A DNA stretch of 64,000 bases, from positions 147,455 through 211,454 of the forward strand of contig JAIUPD010000010.1 in the NCBI GenBank assembly GCA_020161615.1. The letters run 5' to 3'. The notes below the pieces were generated by a model. The model saw only the letters and a program-made list of their open reading frames with translations, searched no databases and was not told the origin of the DNA. The position numbers were made by a program, and so were the translations under genes. Source of the stretch: Pseudomonadota bacterium. GTDB lineage: Bacteria; Pseudomonadota; Alphaproteobacteria; Rhodobacterales; Rhodobacteraceae. Position 1 is the first letter of the stretch. Each line of letters begins with the position of its first letter. Shown here piece by piece: positions 1 through 9,451 of the stretch.

Positions 1-298
1 GATCGTGGAACATCTGGACCTGCTGCGATTGCATGAGATCCGCGGCAACCTCGGCGGCGGGCGAGTGGCGGATGGCGTGTTCGAACTCGGGGATGCGGGT
101 CCAGTTGCAGTAATCGTCGAAAAACCGCCCGCCCTCGCCCGCCTTCAGGTTCTCGGCCGCATAGGGGCCGGGCTCGGCCATGTTGCGCTCGATCCCCTCG
201 CGGATCTGCTCCACATGGTCCTTGAACAGCCCCTTGATCAGAACGACCCCGTCGCGCTGGAAGGCGTCGATATCCGCTTTGGTCACCAGGTCATGCAT
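1..298 (-). CDS. PhyH-family non-heme Fe(II)/2-oxoglutarate dioxygenase (N-terminal part)
   Basis: This gene is cut by the left edge of the window, so only its first 99 residues are visible. They begin MHDLVTKADIDAFQRDGVVL, the typical opening of the phytanoyl-CoA dioxygenase (PhyH) family, where a helix precedes the 'DG(Y/V)-hydrophobic' strand and the catalytic double-stranded beta-helix follows. The His-x-Asp iron ligands would lie outside the window. The ATG is preceded by AAAGGAG about 7 nt upstream, which fixes the start. The gene is divergent from the LysR gene at 380, so that regulator probably controls it. Family members hydroxylate small molecules, often in secondary or xenobiotic metabolism; the substrate is unknown. 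Confidence 0.75.
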   Translation of the reverse strand, partial: MHDLVTKADIDAFQRDGVVLIKGLFKDHVEQIREGIERNMAEPGPYAAENLKAGEGGRFFDDYCNWTRIPEFEHAIRHSPAAEVAADLMQSQQVQMFHD

Positions 299-379
299 CG
301 CGTGTCTCCTTTGTCAGGGCAAGGTAGACGCGTCATAATTTAGTTTCCAATCATATATTTTCATAGAATAAATAGTTCC

Positions 380-1258
380 ATGCTATCCATTACCCTGCGC
401 CAATACGAATATGTCGTGGCCGTCGCCGAGGAACGCAGTGTCACCGCCGCCGCCGCGCGGCTGCATGTCTCGCAGCCCTCGCTGTCGGTGGCGATCACCC
501 GGGTCGAGGAGATTCTGGGCGAACGGATCTTCCTGCGCCGCAAGGGGTCCGTGATCGTCGTCACCCCCTTCGGGCATCGTCTGGTGGAGCGGGCCCGGCA
601 TCTGCTCGACATGGCGCGCGAGATCGAGACCATCGCCGAAGCCGCCCGTCCCGTGGTCATCGGCTGTTTCGAGGATATCGCGCCATGGTATCTTGCGCCC
701 ATCCTCGAGCTTTTGCAGCGGCAGGTTCCGGCACAGAGGTTCCAAGGGCAGGAAGGACGCTTCGCCAGCCTGGCCCGCGACCTGGCCGAGGGAAAGGTCG
801 ATGTCGCCCTCTGCTACGATATCGGCTTCGATGCCGGGTTCGAGCGGCACAAGCTGCGGACCGTGGCGCCGGTGGCCTTCCTGCCCCAGGCGCATCCGCT
901 CGCCGGTCAACCGTCGCTGACGTTGGAGCAGATCGCCGGACATCCGCTCATCCTGTCCAGCGAGGGGCTTTCGGTCGACTACATCCAGTCGCTGTTCGAA
1001 GCCCTGGGCCTCGTGCCGCGCATCGCGCATCGGGCCTCGTCGCTGGAGCTGATGCGGTCCTTCGCAGCGCATGGCATGGGCATCGGCATCAGCTATTCCA
1101 ATCCGCCCGGCAGTATCAGCTATGATGGCGGGGCGCTGGTCACGCGGCCCATTTCCTCCCCCAGCGCCGCCGCGGACCTGTTTCTGTTCTGGTCCGGCCT
1201 GCGCGGGGAAAGCCCGGATCTGCGGCCGGTCGTCCAGGCGATTGCCGGCTTCTTCTGA
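380..1258 (+). CDS. LysR-family transcriptional regulator
   Basis: A 292-residue protein with a LysR winged helix-turn-helix at about residues 5-64 (SVTAAAARLHVSQPSLSVAI is the recognition region) and a substrate-binding-protein-like effector domain from about 88 to the end. Length and layout are those of a full LTTR. It is divergent from the PhyH-type dioxygenase gene ending at 298, with an AT-rich 81-bp gap between them, so autoregulation and control of the dioxygenase is the usual expectation. The inducer cannot be read from the sequence. The next gene on the same strand is a separate AraC-type regulator. Confidence 0.88.
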   Translation: MLSITLRQYEYVVAVAEERSVTAAAARLHVSQPSLSVAITRVEEILGERIFLRRKGSVIVVTPFGHRLVERARHLLDMAREIETIAEAARPVVIGCFEDIAPWYLAPILELLQRQVPAQRFQGQEGRFASLARDLAEGKVDVALCYDIGFDAGFERHKLRTVAPVAFLPQAHPLAGQPSLTLEQIAGHPLILSSEGLSVDYIQSLFEALGLVPRIAHRASSLELMRSFAAHGMGIGISYSNPPGSISYDGGALVTRPISSPSAAADLFLFWSGLRGESPDLRPVVQAIAGFF

Positions 1259-1369
1259 CGCGCGGCCGAGGCCCCGGGACCCGAGGCCGGACCGAAGCCC
1301 TTCCCATTGCCGCCGCCGTCTGCAACCTTGGCGCCATGCGGTCGCCACGACCCCCGGACGAAAGCGAAG

Positions 1370-2464
1370 ATGGCAACATCGACACTGAAAGGGATCTGCC
1401 GGAATGTGCTGGGCGGCGCCGAAGGCTCGCTCGTGCAGGTCTTCGAGACGCTGAGCCGCCCGGGCTCGCCGTTCCTGCGGCAGGACGATGCCTTCCTGAA
1501 CGCGGCCCAATGGTGGGTCCCCCTGCCCGAGGACGAGGGCGAGGGCGGCTGGCGGCTGATCCGGCTGGGTCCCTCGATGCAGGCCATCGTGACGGAATGC
1601 GTCTATGCCGCGCCGCGCTCTGGTTCCGTCCCGCCCGAGGGCATGGTCGGCCTTCACTTCCTGCTTGATGGCCCGGTGGAACTGACCGGCACCGGCCCGG
1701 GCGCAAAGGCCTTGCCGCCGGTGACCATGCTGGCCTCGCATCAGGCGCCGGGGGTGCGGTTTGCGGTCTTCCAGCCGGCGGGTGTGGCCCGGATGCTGAC
1801 GCTCTGCGTCGCGCCCGAGGTGCTGGTGCAGAGCTTCGGGCTCGACCCGCGCGCCTCGCGCGTGGCCAGCCGCCTGATGGCACCCGAGCCGGGCACGGTG
1901 TCGATTGTCGAGGCGGTGATGCTCGATAGCTGCCGCGCGCTGCTGGAGGCCCTGCTGGCCGAGCATGTCGGGCGCCCCGGGTCATTGGCCGCCTCGGTCG
2001 GGTTGCTGCTCAGGATCGTCGGGCTGGCCGTGGAAACGCTGGTCGGGGATGCGGAAGAGACCAGCGCCGGCAGCTACAGCCTGAAGGACCTGAGCCTGCT
2101 GGAAAACACCCGCCAGGCCCTGGCCGAGGATCTGGCCGAGAACCTGTCCCTGGGCGATATCGCCCGACGGCTGGGCACCAACCAGACCAAGCTCAAGGCC
2201 GGGCTCAGGGCGGTCTATGGCATCACCGCCTCAGGCTACCGCCGGCAATGCCGGATGGAGCGGGCCATGGAATTGCTGGCCACCGAGCAATTGCCCGCTT
2301 CGGTGGTGGCCGGCATGGTCGGCTACAGCGCCCATGCCAGCTTTACCGTGGCCTTCCAGGCCTATCACGGCATCACCCCGCGCGCGGCGCGGCAGCGGGG
2401 CGGGGCGCTGTTCAGGCCGACAGACCGGCCAGACCCTGACGCACCACCTCAAGCCCGCGCGTGA
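1370..2464 (+). CDS. AraC-family transcriptional regulator
   Basis: A protein of about 364 residues with a variable N-terminal sensing region and a C-terminal AraC-type double helix-turn-helix over roughly the last 110 residues. SLGDIARRLGTNQTKLKAGL is the first HTH, and VAGMVGYSAHASFTVAF followed by HGITPRAAR is the second HTH with its family signature. I chose the ATG at 1370 because the longer frame from 1307 begins with a proline/arginine-rich stretch with no family character; the Shine-Dalgarno is weak for either start. Its 3' end overlaps the convergent DUF2817 gene by 53 nt. It lies next to the oligopeptide importer and peptidase genes and may regulate them. Confidence 0.8.
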   Translation: MATSTLKGICRNVLGGAEGSLVQVFETLSRPGSPFLRQDDAFLNAAQWWVPLPEDEGEGGWRLIRLGPSMQAIVTECVYAAPRSGSVPPEGMVGLHFLLDGPVELTGTGPGAKALPPVTMLASHQAPGVRFAVFQPAGVARMLTLCVAPEVLVQSFGLDPRASRVASRLMAPEPGTVSIVEAVMLDSCRALLEALLAEHVGRPGSLAASVGLLLRIVGLAVETLVGDAEETSAGSYSLKDLSLLENTRQALAEDLAENLSLGDIARRLGTNQTKLKAGLRAVYGITASGYRRQCRMERAMELLATEQLPASVVAGMVGYSAHASFTVAFQAYHGITPRAARQRGGALFRPTDRPDPDAPPQARA

Positions 2465-3482
2465 CCACCGCCTGCTGCCAGGCGGGATCGGCGGGATTGT
2501 AGGCCGCGCTCATCCCCGCCTTGACCTGATCCCAAGCCGAATTGTCGCGCCCGCCGTTCGCATGCAGCCAGCCGTCGACACGGACCGCATCGCGCACCGC
2601 GTCGGGATCGAGCGTGCCGAATTCCAGCCCGATCGGGGTAAGCGTCAGCCACGGCGCCGCACGGCGCCAGCCGTCGAGGATCGAGGCCTTGGACCCGGCA
2701 TAGCCCGTCTCGGGCGCCTTGGTATGGGCGACCGCGCCGTACCAGGCGGCGGCGCGGCGGCCCTCATCGCTGGTGGGCGTCTCGCCGCTCAGGCATTCGC
2801 CGAAGCCATAGGGCCCGAGGCCGGTGTGGATGTCGATCAGCCCGGCCCGTCTGGCCTGGCCCAGATGCTCGCGCGCCAGCGTCTCGACCAGACGCGAGGA
2901 CCAGGACGGCCCGGCGCCGCCGAAATAGAGCCCGTCGGGGTGGCGATACTGGCCGAGCTTCAGCGCGCTTTTCAGTGCCGCCTCGCCCTTCTCGGCGCGG
3001 AATGCGTCAAGCACGGCGTTCGAGCGCGCCATCGACGCGGCATCGGGACCCTCGGGAATCACGGCATCGGCAATCGCATCATAGCCCTCGTTCGACAGGT
3101 CGCCCGGCGCGTCCCAATCGACGAAATGGCGGTTGAGGTCGATGTTGTCCTCGTTGAAGCGCCGGTTCCAGGCAAAACCCCAGGGATTGATCGCATGCAC
3201 GATCACCAAAGCCACGCCGGGCGGCGGCGTCAGAATCTGCAAAGCGGCCACCTGAACCGCCGAACCGGCCGGCCCCTCGGCCCCGTGCAGGCCCGATTCC
3301 ACGACCAGAACCGCCTCGGCCCCCGGGTCGCCCAGGGTCAGGACATCGCAGAAAAGCGGCTCTCCCGCGGGTCCCGGCAGAGGGTGGGGAATAGCCCGGT
3401 GATGCGCCAAAGCCGCCGAGCCAGAATCTACAATCTTACGCCTGCATTCGATATAAGACGAGCCGAACGCCCCGATGTTCAT
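2412..3482 (-). CDS. DUF2817 family, M14-like zinc carboxypeptidase
   Basis: A protein of about 356 residues. It has the DUF2817 hallmarks of a carboxypeptidase-A-like fold: SGLHGAEG near residue 65 (zinc ligand His followed by Glu), INPWGFAWNRRFNEDNIDLNR (the Asn-Arg substrate clamp region) and LIDIHTGLGPYG (second zinc His). LTPIGLEFGT near the C terminus carries the candidate catalytic Glu. The start at 3482 begins MNIGAFGSSY and agrees with the family; a longer frame to 3572 is unlikely. It is divergent from a peptide ABC importer starting at 3585. The inferred job is trimming imported peptides or amidated small molecules in the cytoplasm, since no signal peptide is seen. Confidence 0.8.
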   Translation of the reverse strand: MNIGAFGSSYIECRRKIVDSGSAALAHHRAIPHPLPGPAGEPLFCDVLTLGDPGAEAVLVVESGLHGAEGPAGSAVQVAALQILTPPPGVALVIVHAINPWGFAWNRRFNEDNIDLNRHFVDWDAPGDLSNEGYDAIADAVIPEGPDAASMARSNAVLDAFRAEKGEAALKSALKLGQYRHPDGLYFGGAGPSWSSRLVETLAREHLGQARRAGLIDIHTGLGPYGFGECLSGETPTSDEGRRAAAWYGAVAHTKAPETGYAGSKASILDGWRRAAPWLTLTPIGLEFGTLDPDAVRDAVRVDGWLHANGGRDNSAWDQVKAGMSAAYNPADPAWQQAVVTRGLEVVRQGLAGLSA

Positions 3483-3584
3483 GTTGCCGCACTCCTTTTC
3501 ACTGATATTCTGGATACAGGAAACACCATTTCGGACAACTGTTCCGCGGACATCCGCAGCAAACACGTCCACAGGGGAAAATCC

Positions 3585-5108
3585 ATGAACCAGATTCTAA
3601 AGAACCTCTCGGTCCTGGCACTCTGCACGGGCCTGCCGATGGGGGCATGGGCCGATGCCTCGGACGATACGCTGCATGTGGCCGTGGCGCGTGAGACGGA
3701 TTTCATCGACCCGATCCACACCTCCAGCGCGGATGGCGACCTGTTCGCGACGATCCTGTACGACACGCTGATCTACGTTGACCGCGCCACGCGAGAGTTC
3801 AAACCGGCGCTGGCGGAAAGCTGGAGCTGGCTGGACGACACCACCGTCGAATTCCGCCTGCGCGAAGGGATCACCTTCCACAATGGCGAGGCCTTCAACG
3901 CCGATGACGTGGTCTATACCTTCGGCCTGCTGATGGACATGAACAACGGCTTCCGCCAGCAACAGCAGGATTTCGGCAATATCGCCGAGGTCACGAAAGT
4001 GGACGATTGGACCGTCCGCGTGCGCCTGTCCCAGCCGCAACCGACCTTCGAGAACCTGCTGGCCTCGCGCATCGCCATCTGGCCGGACGACTATACCAGC
4101 GCGAACGGCCACATGATCCACGCCACCGCCCCGGTCGGCACCGGACCCTACCGGCTGGACTCGCTGCAGGCCGGCAGCGTCTACACGCTGAGCGCCAATG
4201 CCGACTATGCCGCCCACGCCCGCCCGGCGCCGACCATCGGCCATATCGAAGTCCGCGTGATCCCCGAGATCCAGACCCAGATCGCCGAGGTGATGGCGGG
4301 CCAGCTGGACCTCGCGCTCAGCTTCTCGCCGGGCGATGCGCAGATGCTGGAGGGGATGCCCGGCGTCAGCGTGCAATACGGGCCGGCGACGCGGATGTAT
4401 TTCCTCTCGATGGATGCGGCGGGCGAGGGCGAGAACCCGCTGGCCGACCGCCGGGTGCGGCAGGCGATCACCTGGGCCATCAACCGGCCCGAAATGACCG
4501 CGGCCCTGATCAGCCCCAGCGCCCCCGCGCTGACCAGCCAGTGCAACCCGGCGCAGAATTTCTGCCTGACCGACATCGAGCCCGCCAACGGCTATGACCT
4601 GGAAGCCGCGCGCGCCGCGCTGGCCGAGGCGGGCCATGCCGAGGGGCTGGACCTGCGCCTGATGGCCGAGGCGAGCCTGCGTCCGGTGGCCGAGGCGATC
4701 CAGGGCTACCTGTCGCAGATCGGCATCCGGCTGGCGATCGACACCATGCCCCTGCCCGCCTGGCGCACCGCCTATATCAACGGCGAATCGCAGATGAGCA
4801 TCGTCGGCTGGGGCTCGGGCGTGACCTCGGCCGATGTGTCGAACACGCTGGGGATCTTCTTCAACGGCTCGTCCACGGATTACGTGCAGGACCCCGACCT
4901 GATCGCCTGGACCGCCGAGGCACGTCAGAGCATGGACCCCGCTCGCCGGACCGAGCTTTACCGCCAAGTCTATACCCGCATCAACGAAGAGGCCTATGTA
5001 GTGCCGCTCTATGGTGTCGTGGCGACCTATGTGACCTCGGAGGACGTGGATTTCCCGGTGCCGGTCATGGACTTCCCCGACCTGTCGCTGGTCCGCTGGG
5101 CCGAGTGA
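3585..5108 (+). CDS. Oligopeptide/dipeptide ABC importer, periplasmic binding protein (SBP family 5)
   Basis: A 507-residue protein with a Sec signal peptide (MNQILKNLSVLALCTGLPMG, probable cleavage after AWA) and the SBP_bac_5 fold. Family blocks visible are DFIDPIHTSSADGD, FNADDVVYTF, VGTGPYRL and VRQAITWAINRPEM. AGGGGAAA lies 5-11 nt before the ATG. It opens a five-gene operon (binding protein, two permeases, two ATPases) with 4-nt overlaps between the last four genes. Ligands of the family include di- and oligopeptides, nickel and some glycosides, so peptide specificity is an inference supported by the neighbouring DUF2817 peptidase. Confidence 0.92.
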   Translation: MNQILKNLSVLALCTGLPMGAWADASDDTLHVAVARETDFIDPIHTSSADGDLFATILYDTLIYVDRATREFKPALAESWSWLDDTTVEFRLREGITFHNGEAFNADDVVYTFGLLMDMNNGFRQQQQDFGNIAEVTKVDDWTVRVRLSQPQPTFENLLASRIAIWPDDYTSANGHMIHATAPVGTGPYRLDSLQAGSVYTLSANADYAAHARPAPTIGHIEVRVIPEIQTQIAEVMAGQLDLALSFSPGDAQMLEGMPGVSVQYGPATRMYFLSMDAAGEGENPLADRRVRQAITWAINRPEMTAALISPSAPALTSQCNPAQNFCLTDIEPANGYDLEAARAALAEAGHAEGLDLRLMAEASLRPVAEAIQGYLSQIGIRLAIDTMPLPAWRTAYINGESQMSIVGWGSGVTSADVSNTLGIFFNGSSTDYVQDPDLIAWTAEARQSMDPARRTELYRQVYTRINEEAYVVPLYGVVATYVTSEDVDFPVPVMDFPDLSLVRWAE

Positions 5109-5124
5109 AGGGATCGACGGCACG

Positions 5125-6042
5125 ATGCTGATCTACCTGCGCGACAAGCTGGCGCTCTCGGTGCTGGTGTTGCTGACGGTGTCGCTGATCGGCTTCGCGC
5201 TGTTGCGCCTGTCGGGGGATCTGGCCGCGAGCCTCGCCGGCGAGAATGCCTCGCTGGAGGAGATCGCGGCGCTCCGGCATTCGCTGGGCCTCGACCGCAG
5301 CCTGATCGTGCAATACGGCGCCTGGCTGGCCGATGCGCTGCGGGGCGATCTCGGAGCCTCGTTCTTCACGCATGAGCCGGTCAGCCGGCTGTTCCTCGAC
5401 CGGATCGGCGTCACGGCGACGATGGCGGGGCTGGCGCTTGTCGTGGCGCTGGCGCTCAGCCTGCCGCTGGGGGTCATCGCGGCGCTGCGTCCCAATACCT
5501 GGATCGACCGGGCGATCAGCGCCTTGGCCCTCAGCGGGCAGGCGATGCCGGGCTTCTGGCTGGGGCTGATGCTGATCTCGTTCTTCGGCGTTACCCTGCG
5601 CTGGCTGCCGATCTCGGGCTCCTCCACCCCCGCGCATTTCGTCCTGCCGGTGGCGGTGCTGGCGCTTGGCGCGGTGCCGGCGCTGACCCGGCTGATGCGC
5701 TCGGGCATGCTGGACGTGCTGGAACAGGATTACATCCGCACCGCGCGCTCCAAGGGCCTGCCCGTCACGCTGATCATGCTGCGCCATGCCATGCGCAACG
5801 CACTCCTGCCGGTCGTCTCGCTCTCGGCGGTGCAGCTTGGGGCCTTGCTCGGCGGGTCGGTCATCGTCGAGACGGTCTTCGCCATCGAGGGGATCGGCCT
5901 GCTGACCTATCGCTCGATCCAGCGCAACGATTTCCCGGTGGTGCAGGCGATGCTGGTCTTCGTCTCGGTCTGCTATGTCGCGCTGACGCTGCTGGCCGAT
6001 CTGCTCAACGCTTGGCTCGACCCAAGGCTGCGCGAGGCATGA
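5125..6042 (+). CDS. Peptide ABC importer permease, DppB/OppB type
   Basis: A 305-residue inner-membrane protein with about six transmembrane helices. The N-terminal helix plus GENASLEEIAALRHSLGLDR loop is typical of DppB-class permeases. The EAA motif that contacts the ATPases is seen as YIRTARSKGLP around residue 205. It starts 16 nt after the binding-protein stop and its end overlaps the next gene by 4 nt, so translation of the two is probably coupled. It would form the channel together with the product of the gene at 6039. Confidence 0.93.
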   Translation: MLIYLRDKLALSVLVLLTVSLIGFALLRLSGDLAASLAGENASLEEIAALRHSLGLDRSLIVQYGAWLADALRGDLGASFFTHEPVSRLFLDRIGVTATMAGLALVVALALSLPLGVIAALRPNTWIDRAISALALSGQAMPGFWLGLMLISFFGVTLRWLPISGSSTPAHFVLPVAVLALGAVPALTRLMRSGMLDVLEQDYIRTARSKGLPVTLIMLRHAMRNALLPVVSLSAVQLGALLGGSVIVETVFAIEGIGLLTYRSIQRNDFPVVQAMLVFVSVCYVALTLLADLLNAWLDPRLREA

Positions 6043-6914
6043 GCGACATCGCCCTCCCCGATCCCCGCCGCGCCGCCCTGCGCCGCGCGCTGCGCCACGG
6101 TGGCCTGATCGCCGGGCTTGCCGTGGTGGCGGCGGTGGTCCTGCTGGCCGTCTTCGCGCCGCTGATCGCGCCGCATGACCCCGCCGCCCAGAACCTCACC
6201 CTGCGGCTGATACCGCCGGCGTGGCAGGAGGGGGGAAATCCCGCCTATCTGCTGGGCACCGACCACCTGGGCCGCGATTACCTCAGCCGGCTGATCTTCG
6301 GCGCGCGGGTGTCGCTGGCGGTGGGGCTGTCGGTGATGGTTCTGTCCGGCCTGATCGGCGCGACGCTGGGGTTCCTGGGCGGGTATTTCGGCGGCCGGAT
6401 CGACGATCTGGTGATGTATGTCATCACCGTACGCCTCAGCATGCCCGGGCTGCTGGTGGCGCTGGCTGTCATGTCGCTGCTGGGCGGGTCGCTTGTTACC
6501 ATGATCACCGTGCTGAGCCTGCTGTTCTGGGACCGCTATGCCGTCGTCACCCGTACCGCCGTGCGGCAACTGCGCCAGGCGGATTTCGTGACCGCGGCCA
6601 GGGTGGCCGGGGCCTCGCACCGCTGGATTCTCTGGCACGAGGTCCGGCCCAATGTCATGCCGCAGATCCTGGTCGTCGCGACGCTGGAAATGGCCATGGC
6701 GATCCTGAGCGAGGCCTCGCTCAGCTTCCTCGGCCTCGGCATCCAGCCGCCAACGCCCTCCTGGGGCATCATGATCGCCGAGGCGCGCAGTTTCCTCTTC
6801 GCCAAGCCATATCTGGTCTGGATGCCGGGCCTTGCCATCTTCGCGCTGGTGCTGGCGATCAACCTGCTGGGCGATGGCCTGCGCGATGTCTCGCAACCCG
6901 AGGGGCGGCGATGA
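6039..6914 (+). CDS. Peptide ABC importer permease, DppC/OppC type
   Basis: A 291-residue inner-membrane permease. The start at 6039 forms an ATGA overlap with the preceding stop and gives MSDIALPDPRRAALRRAL, the usual basic N terminus before the first helix. Family signatures are the N-terminal OppC region (PLIAPHDPAAQN, LGTDHLGRDYLSRLIFGAR) and the EAA loop near VTAARVAGASHRWILWHEV. It ends in an ATGA overlap with the first ATPase gene. It pairs with the DppB-type subunit to form the translocation path. Confidence 0.93.
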   Translation: MSDIALPDPRRAALRRALRHGGLIAGLAVVAAVVLLAVFAPLIAPHDPAAQNLTLRLIPPAWQEGGNPAYLLGTDHLGRDYLSRLIFGARVSLAVGLSVMVLSGLIGATLGFLGGYFGGRIDDLVMYVITVRLSMPGLLVALAVMSLLGGSLVTMITVLSLLFWDRYAVVTRTAVRQLRQADFVTAARVAGASHRWILWHEVRPNVMPQILVVATLEMAMAILSEASLSFLGLGIQPPTPSWGIMIAEARSFLFAKPYLVWMPGLAIFALVLAINLLGDGLRDVSQPEGRR

Positions 6915-7876
6915 ACCCTCTGCTCCGGATCGAGGATCTGCATGTCGACATTCCCGGCGCGGCCGGGGTGCTGCGGGCCCTGCGCGGCGTGTCGCTGACG
7001 GTGAACGAGGGCGAGACCTTCGCGTTGGTCGGCGAATCCGGCTGCGGCAAGTCGCTGACCGCGATGGCGGCCCTGGGCCTTCTGCCGCGCGCGGCGCGGA
7101 TGCGGGCCGGCCGGCTCGCGCTGGACGGGCAGGATCTGACCCGGTTTTCGCAGCGACGCTGGAACGCCCTGCGCGCGACGCAGGTGGCCGCCATTTTTCA
7201 AGAGCCGATGACCGCCCTGAACCCCGTACTGACCATCGGCCGGCAGATGACCGAGGCCTATGTCCAGCATGGGCTCGGCTCGGAAACCGAGGCGAGGAGG
7301 CGGGCCTCGGAACTGCTGGAGCGGGTGGGTGTGCTGCCGGTCGGGCGGCGCCTTGCCCAATACCCGCACCAGATGTCCGGCGGTCTGCGCCAACGGGTGA
7401 TGATCGCCATGGCCCTCATGTGCCGCCCACGGCTGATGATCGCCGACGAGCCCACGACCGCGCTGGACGTCACGACCCAGGTCGAGATCCTGCGCCTGCT
7501 GCAGGAATTGCAGCGCGATACCGGGATGGCGCTGCTGCTCATCACCCATGATCTTGGCGTCGTGGCCCATGTGGCCGAACGGATGGCGGTGATGTACGCG
7601 GGCGAGGTGGTCGAGACCGGCCCAGTCGCGCAGGTCGTGACGCAGCCCGCCCATCCCTATACCGCCGCGCTGCTGCGCTGCCTGCCGGTCCAAGCCACCC
7701 GCGACCGGCCGCTGGTGCCGATCCCGGGTGTGGTGCCTGCCCTCTTCGGACCGCTTGAGGGCTGTGCCTTCCGCAACCGCTGCGCACTGGCCGGAGAGGA
7801 TTGTGCGGGCAGCATTCCCTGGCGCGAGCGGGCGGGACAAGGCTATCGCTGCCTGCGGGACGAGGTTCCAGCATGA
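6911..7876 (+). CDS. Peptide ABC importer ATPase, DppD/OppD type
   Basis: A 321-residue ATPase with Walker A GESGCGKS near residue 44, the signature region [15 protein letters not shown] (the usual LSGGQ is altered to MSGGL) and Walker [14 protein letters not shown]. The C-terminal oligopeptide/dipeptide transporter extension ([12 protein letters not shown], then [14 protein letters not shown]) contains the Cys cluster that binds an Fe-S cluster in some homologues. It begins in an ATGA overlap with the permease and ends in an ATGA overlap with the second ATPase. Confidence 0.93.
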   Translation: MNPLLRIEDLHVDIPGAAGVLRALRGVSLTVNEGETFALVGESGCGKSLTAMAALGLLPRAARMRAGRLALDGQDLTRFSQRRWNALRATQVAAIFQEPMTALNPVLTIGRQMTEAYVQHGLGSETEARRRASELLERVGVLPVGRRLAQYPHQMSGGLRQRVMIAMALMCRPRLMIADEPTTALDVTTQVEILRLLQELQRDTGMALLLITHDLGVVAHVAERMAVMYAGEVVETGPVAQVVTQPAHPYTAALLRCLPVQATRDRPLVPIPGVVPALFGPLEGCAFRNRCALAGEDCAGSIPWRERAGQGYRCLRDEVPA

Positions 7877-8694
7877 ACCCGCTGCTGGAGGTCCGCAACG
7901 CCAACCTCTCTTTCCCGACCCGCCGCGGCCTCTTCGGGCGGGGCACCGCGGTGCCGGTGCTGCGCGACGTGTCGCTCCGTCTCGAGACCGGGCAGGTACT
8001 GGGGATCGTGGGCGAATCCGGCTCGGGAAAATCGACGCTGGCGCGGCTGGTGCTGCGGCTGCTCAAGGCTGACAGCGGCGCGGTGCTGATCGACGGGCAG
8101 GACCATCGGGATCTGTCGCCGCGTGCCTTTGCCGCCGCCGTTCAGCCGGTCTTCCAGGACCCCTATTCCTCGCTCAATCCCAAGCGGACGCTGGCCCAGA
8201 TCCTCGAGATGCCGCTGGTGCTGGCGGGCGATTTCGTCGCCGAGGAGCGCCGCACCCGCGTGCGCGCGATGCTGGACCGCGTGGGCCTGCCGCAGCGCCT
8301 GCTGCACAGCTATCCGGCGCAGCTTTCGGGCGGGCAGCGGCAGCGCGTGGCCATTGCCCGGGCGCTGATGGTGCGCCCGCGGCTGCTGATCTGCGACGAG
8401 CCGACCTCGGCGCTGGATGTCTCGGTCCAGGCGCAGATCCTTCAGCTTTTTGACGAGCTGCGGCGGGACTTCGGCCTGACCTGCCTCTTCATCAGCCACA
8501 ACCTGGCGGTCATCGAACGGATCGCCGACCGGGTGGGCGTGATGTACCGCGGCCAGATCGTCGAGGACGGAGAGGGACGTACCTTCTTCGCCGGGCCGCA
8601 GCACGCCTATTCCAGGCTGCTGCTGTCCAGCACCCTGCCCCCGATCCCCGGCCGCCCTCTGCCGGATGTTGCGCGCCCCTGGGATGCAAACTGA
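7873..8694 (+). CDS. Peptide ABC importer ATPase, DppF/OppF type
   Basis: A 273-residue ATPase with Walker A GESGSGKS, LSGGQRQRVAIARAL and Walker B RLLICDEPTSALD. It is a little shorter than many DppF proteins because the C-terminal oligopeptide-transporter extension is brief, ending shortly after HAYSRLLLSSTLPPIPGRP. It is the last gene of the importer operon; the convergent alpha/beta hydrolase gene ends 9 nt downstream at 8704 and no obvious intrinsic terminator separates them. Confidence 0.93.
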   Translation: MNPLLEVRNANLSFPTRRGLFGRGTAVPVLRDVSLRLETGQVLGIVGESGSGKSTLARLVLRLLKADSGAVLIDGQDHRDLSPRAFAAAVQPVFQDPYSSLNPKRTLAQILEMPLVLAGDFVAEERRTRVRAMLDRVGLPQRLLHSYPAQLSGGQRQRVAIARALMVRPRLLICDEPTSALDVSVQAQILQLFDELRRDFGLTCLFISHNLAVIERIADRVGVMYRGQIVEDGEGRTFFAGPQHAYSRLLLSSTLPPIPGRPLPDVARPWDAN

Positions 8695-8703
8695 CCGCGC
8701 GCC

Positions 8704-9408
8704 TCAGCGACCACCGACCGCCCCGGAACCAAGCCAATCGGCAATCACCCTGGCCAGGGCCTGCGGCTGTTCGGCGGGCAGCATATGCCCCGCCTCGGGG
8801 ATGACGCAGAAGCGGGCGCCCAAACGTTCGGCCATCCCCGCCTGCGCCTCGGTCGCGATCACCGCATCCTGATCCGCAGCAACCACCAGCACCGGTTTTC
8901 CGCTGTCCCGCAGCAATGCGGTGCGGTCGGGCCGCTGGGCGCACGCGCGGCTGTGGGCGGCAAAGCGCGCCGGGCCATAGTCCCGCACGGATTGCGCGCG
9001 CTCAGCCTGCAAGGCGGGATTGGCGGCGTTTCGGGGGTGATAGGCCCGCGCCGAGGCTGCCTCGACCAGGGCGGCATACCCCCCCGCTTCGGCCTGCCGG
9101 GCGCGGTCTTCACGGGCGGCGGCCGCGGCCGGGCTGTCGGCACCGGTGGCAGAGTTGATCAGGATCACGCCATCGACACGCTCGGCCGCCTGGGCCAGCA
9201 CGGCCAGCGCCACATACCCGCCGAAGGAATGCCCCGCGACCACGAAGCGCGGCGGGGCCTGAGCCAGGATGCTGCGCGCAATCGCGTCGACATCGGGCAG
9301 CGCGGGACACTCCAGCGCAAGGCAGGCAACGCCCTCGGGCATCGCGGCGATCATCGGGGCAAAGGTCGCCGGGGTGTTGTTGATGCCGGGGATGAGAAGG
9401 AGGGTCAT
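8704..9408 (-). CDS. Alpha/beta-hydrolase fold protein
   Basis: A 234-residue single-domain alpha/beta hydrolase. The nucleophile elbow is AGHSFGGYVAL (Ser near residue 75), a candidate acid is the Asp in VLVVAADQDAVI, and the catalytic His is in IPEAGHMLPAEQP. The oxyanion-hole region is LLLIPGINNTPAT at the N terminus. The start at 9408 is preferred because an alternative ATG at 9447 directly abuts a 10-bp palindrome (9452-9461) and adds residues with no family character. It is divergent from the PadR gene at 9649, so it may belong to the PadR-controlled phenolic cluster. The substrate is unknown; esterase or C-C hydrolase activity are both possible. Confidence 0.82.
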   Translation of the reverse strand: MTLLLIPGINNTPATFAPMIAAMPEGVACLALECPALPDVDAIARSILAQAPPRFVVAGHSFGGYVALAVLAQAAERVDGVILINSATGADSPAAAAAREDRARQAEAGGYAALVEAASARAYHPRNAANPALQAERAQSVRDYGPARFAAHSRACAQRPDRTALLRDSGKPVLVVAADQDAVIATEAQAGMAERLGARFCVIPEAGHMLPAEQPQALARVIADWLGSGAVGGR

Positions 9409-9451
9409 GGCGGCCTCGGTCGCTGGAGAAGGGAACGCGCGTGTCATTAGA

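Noticed and set aside
3541-3584. Imperfect dyad CGGACAACTGTTCCG as a regulator site for the peptide importer
   Set aside because: Only the outer four bases on each side pair, which is too little to support a site.
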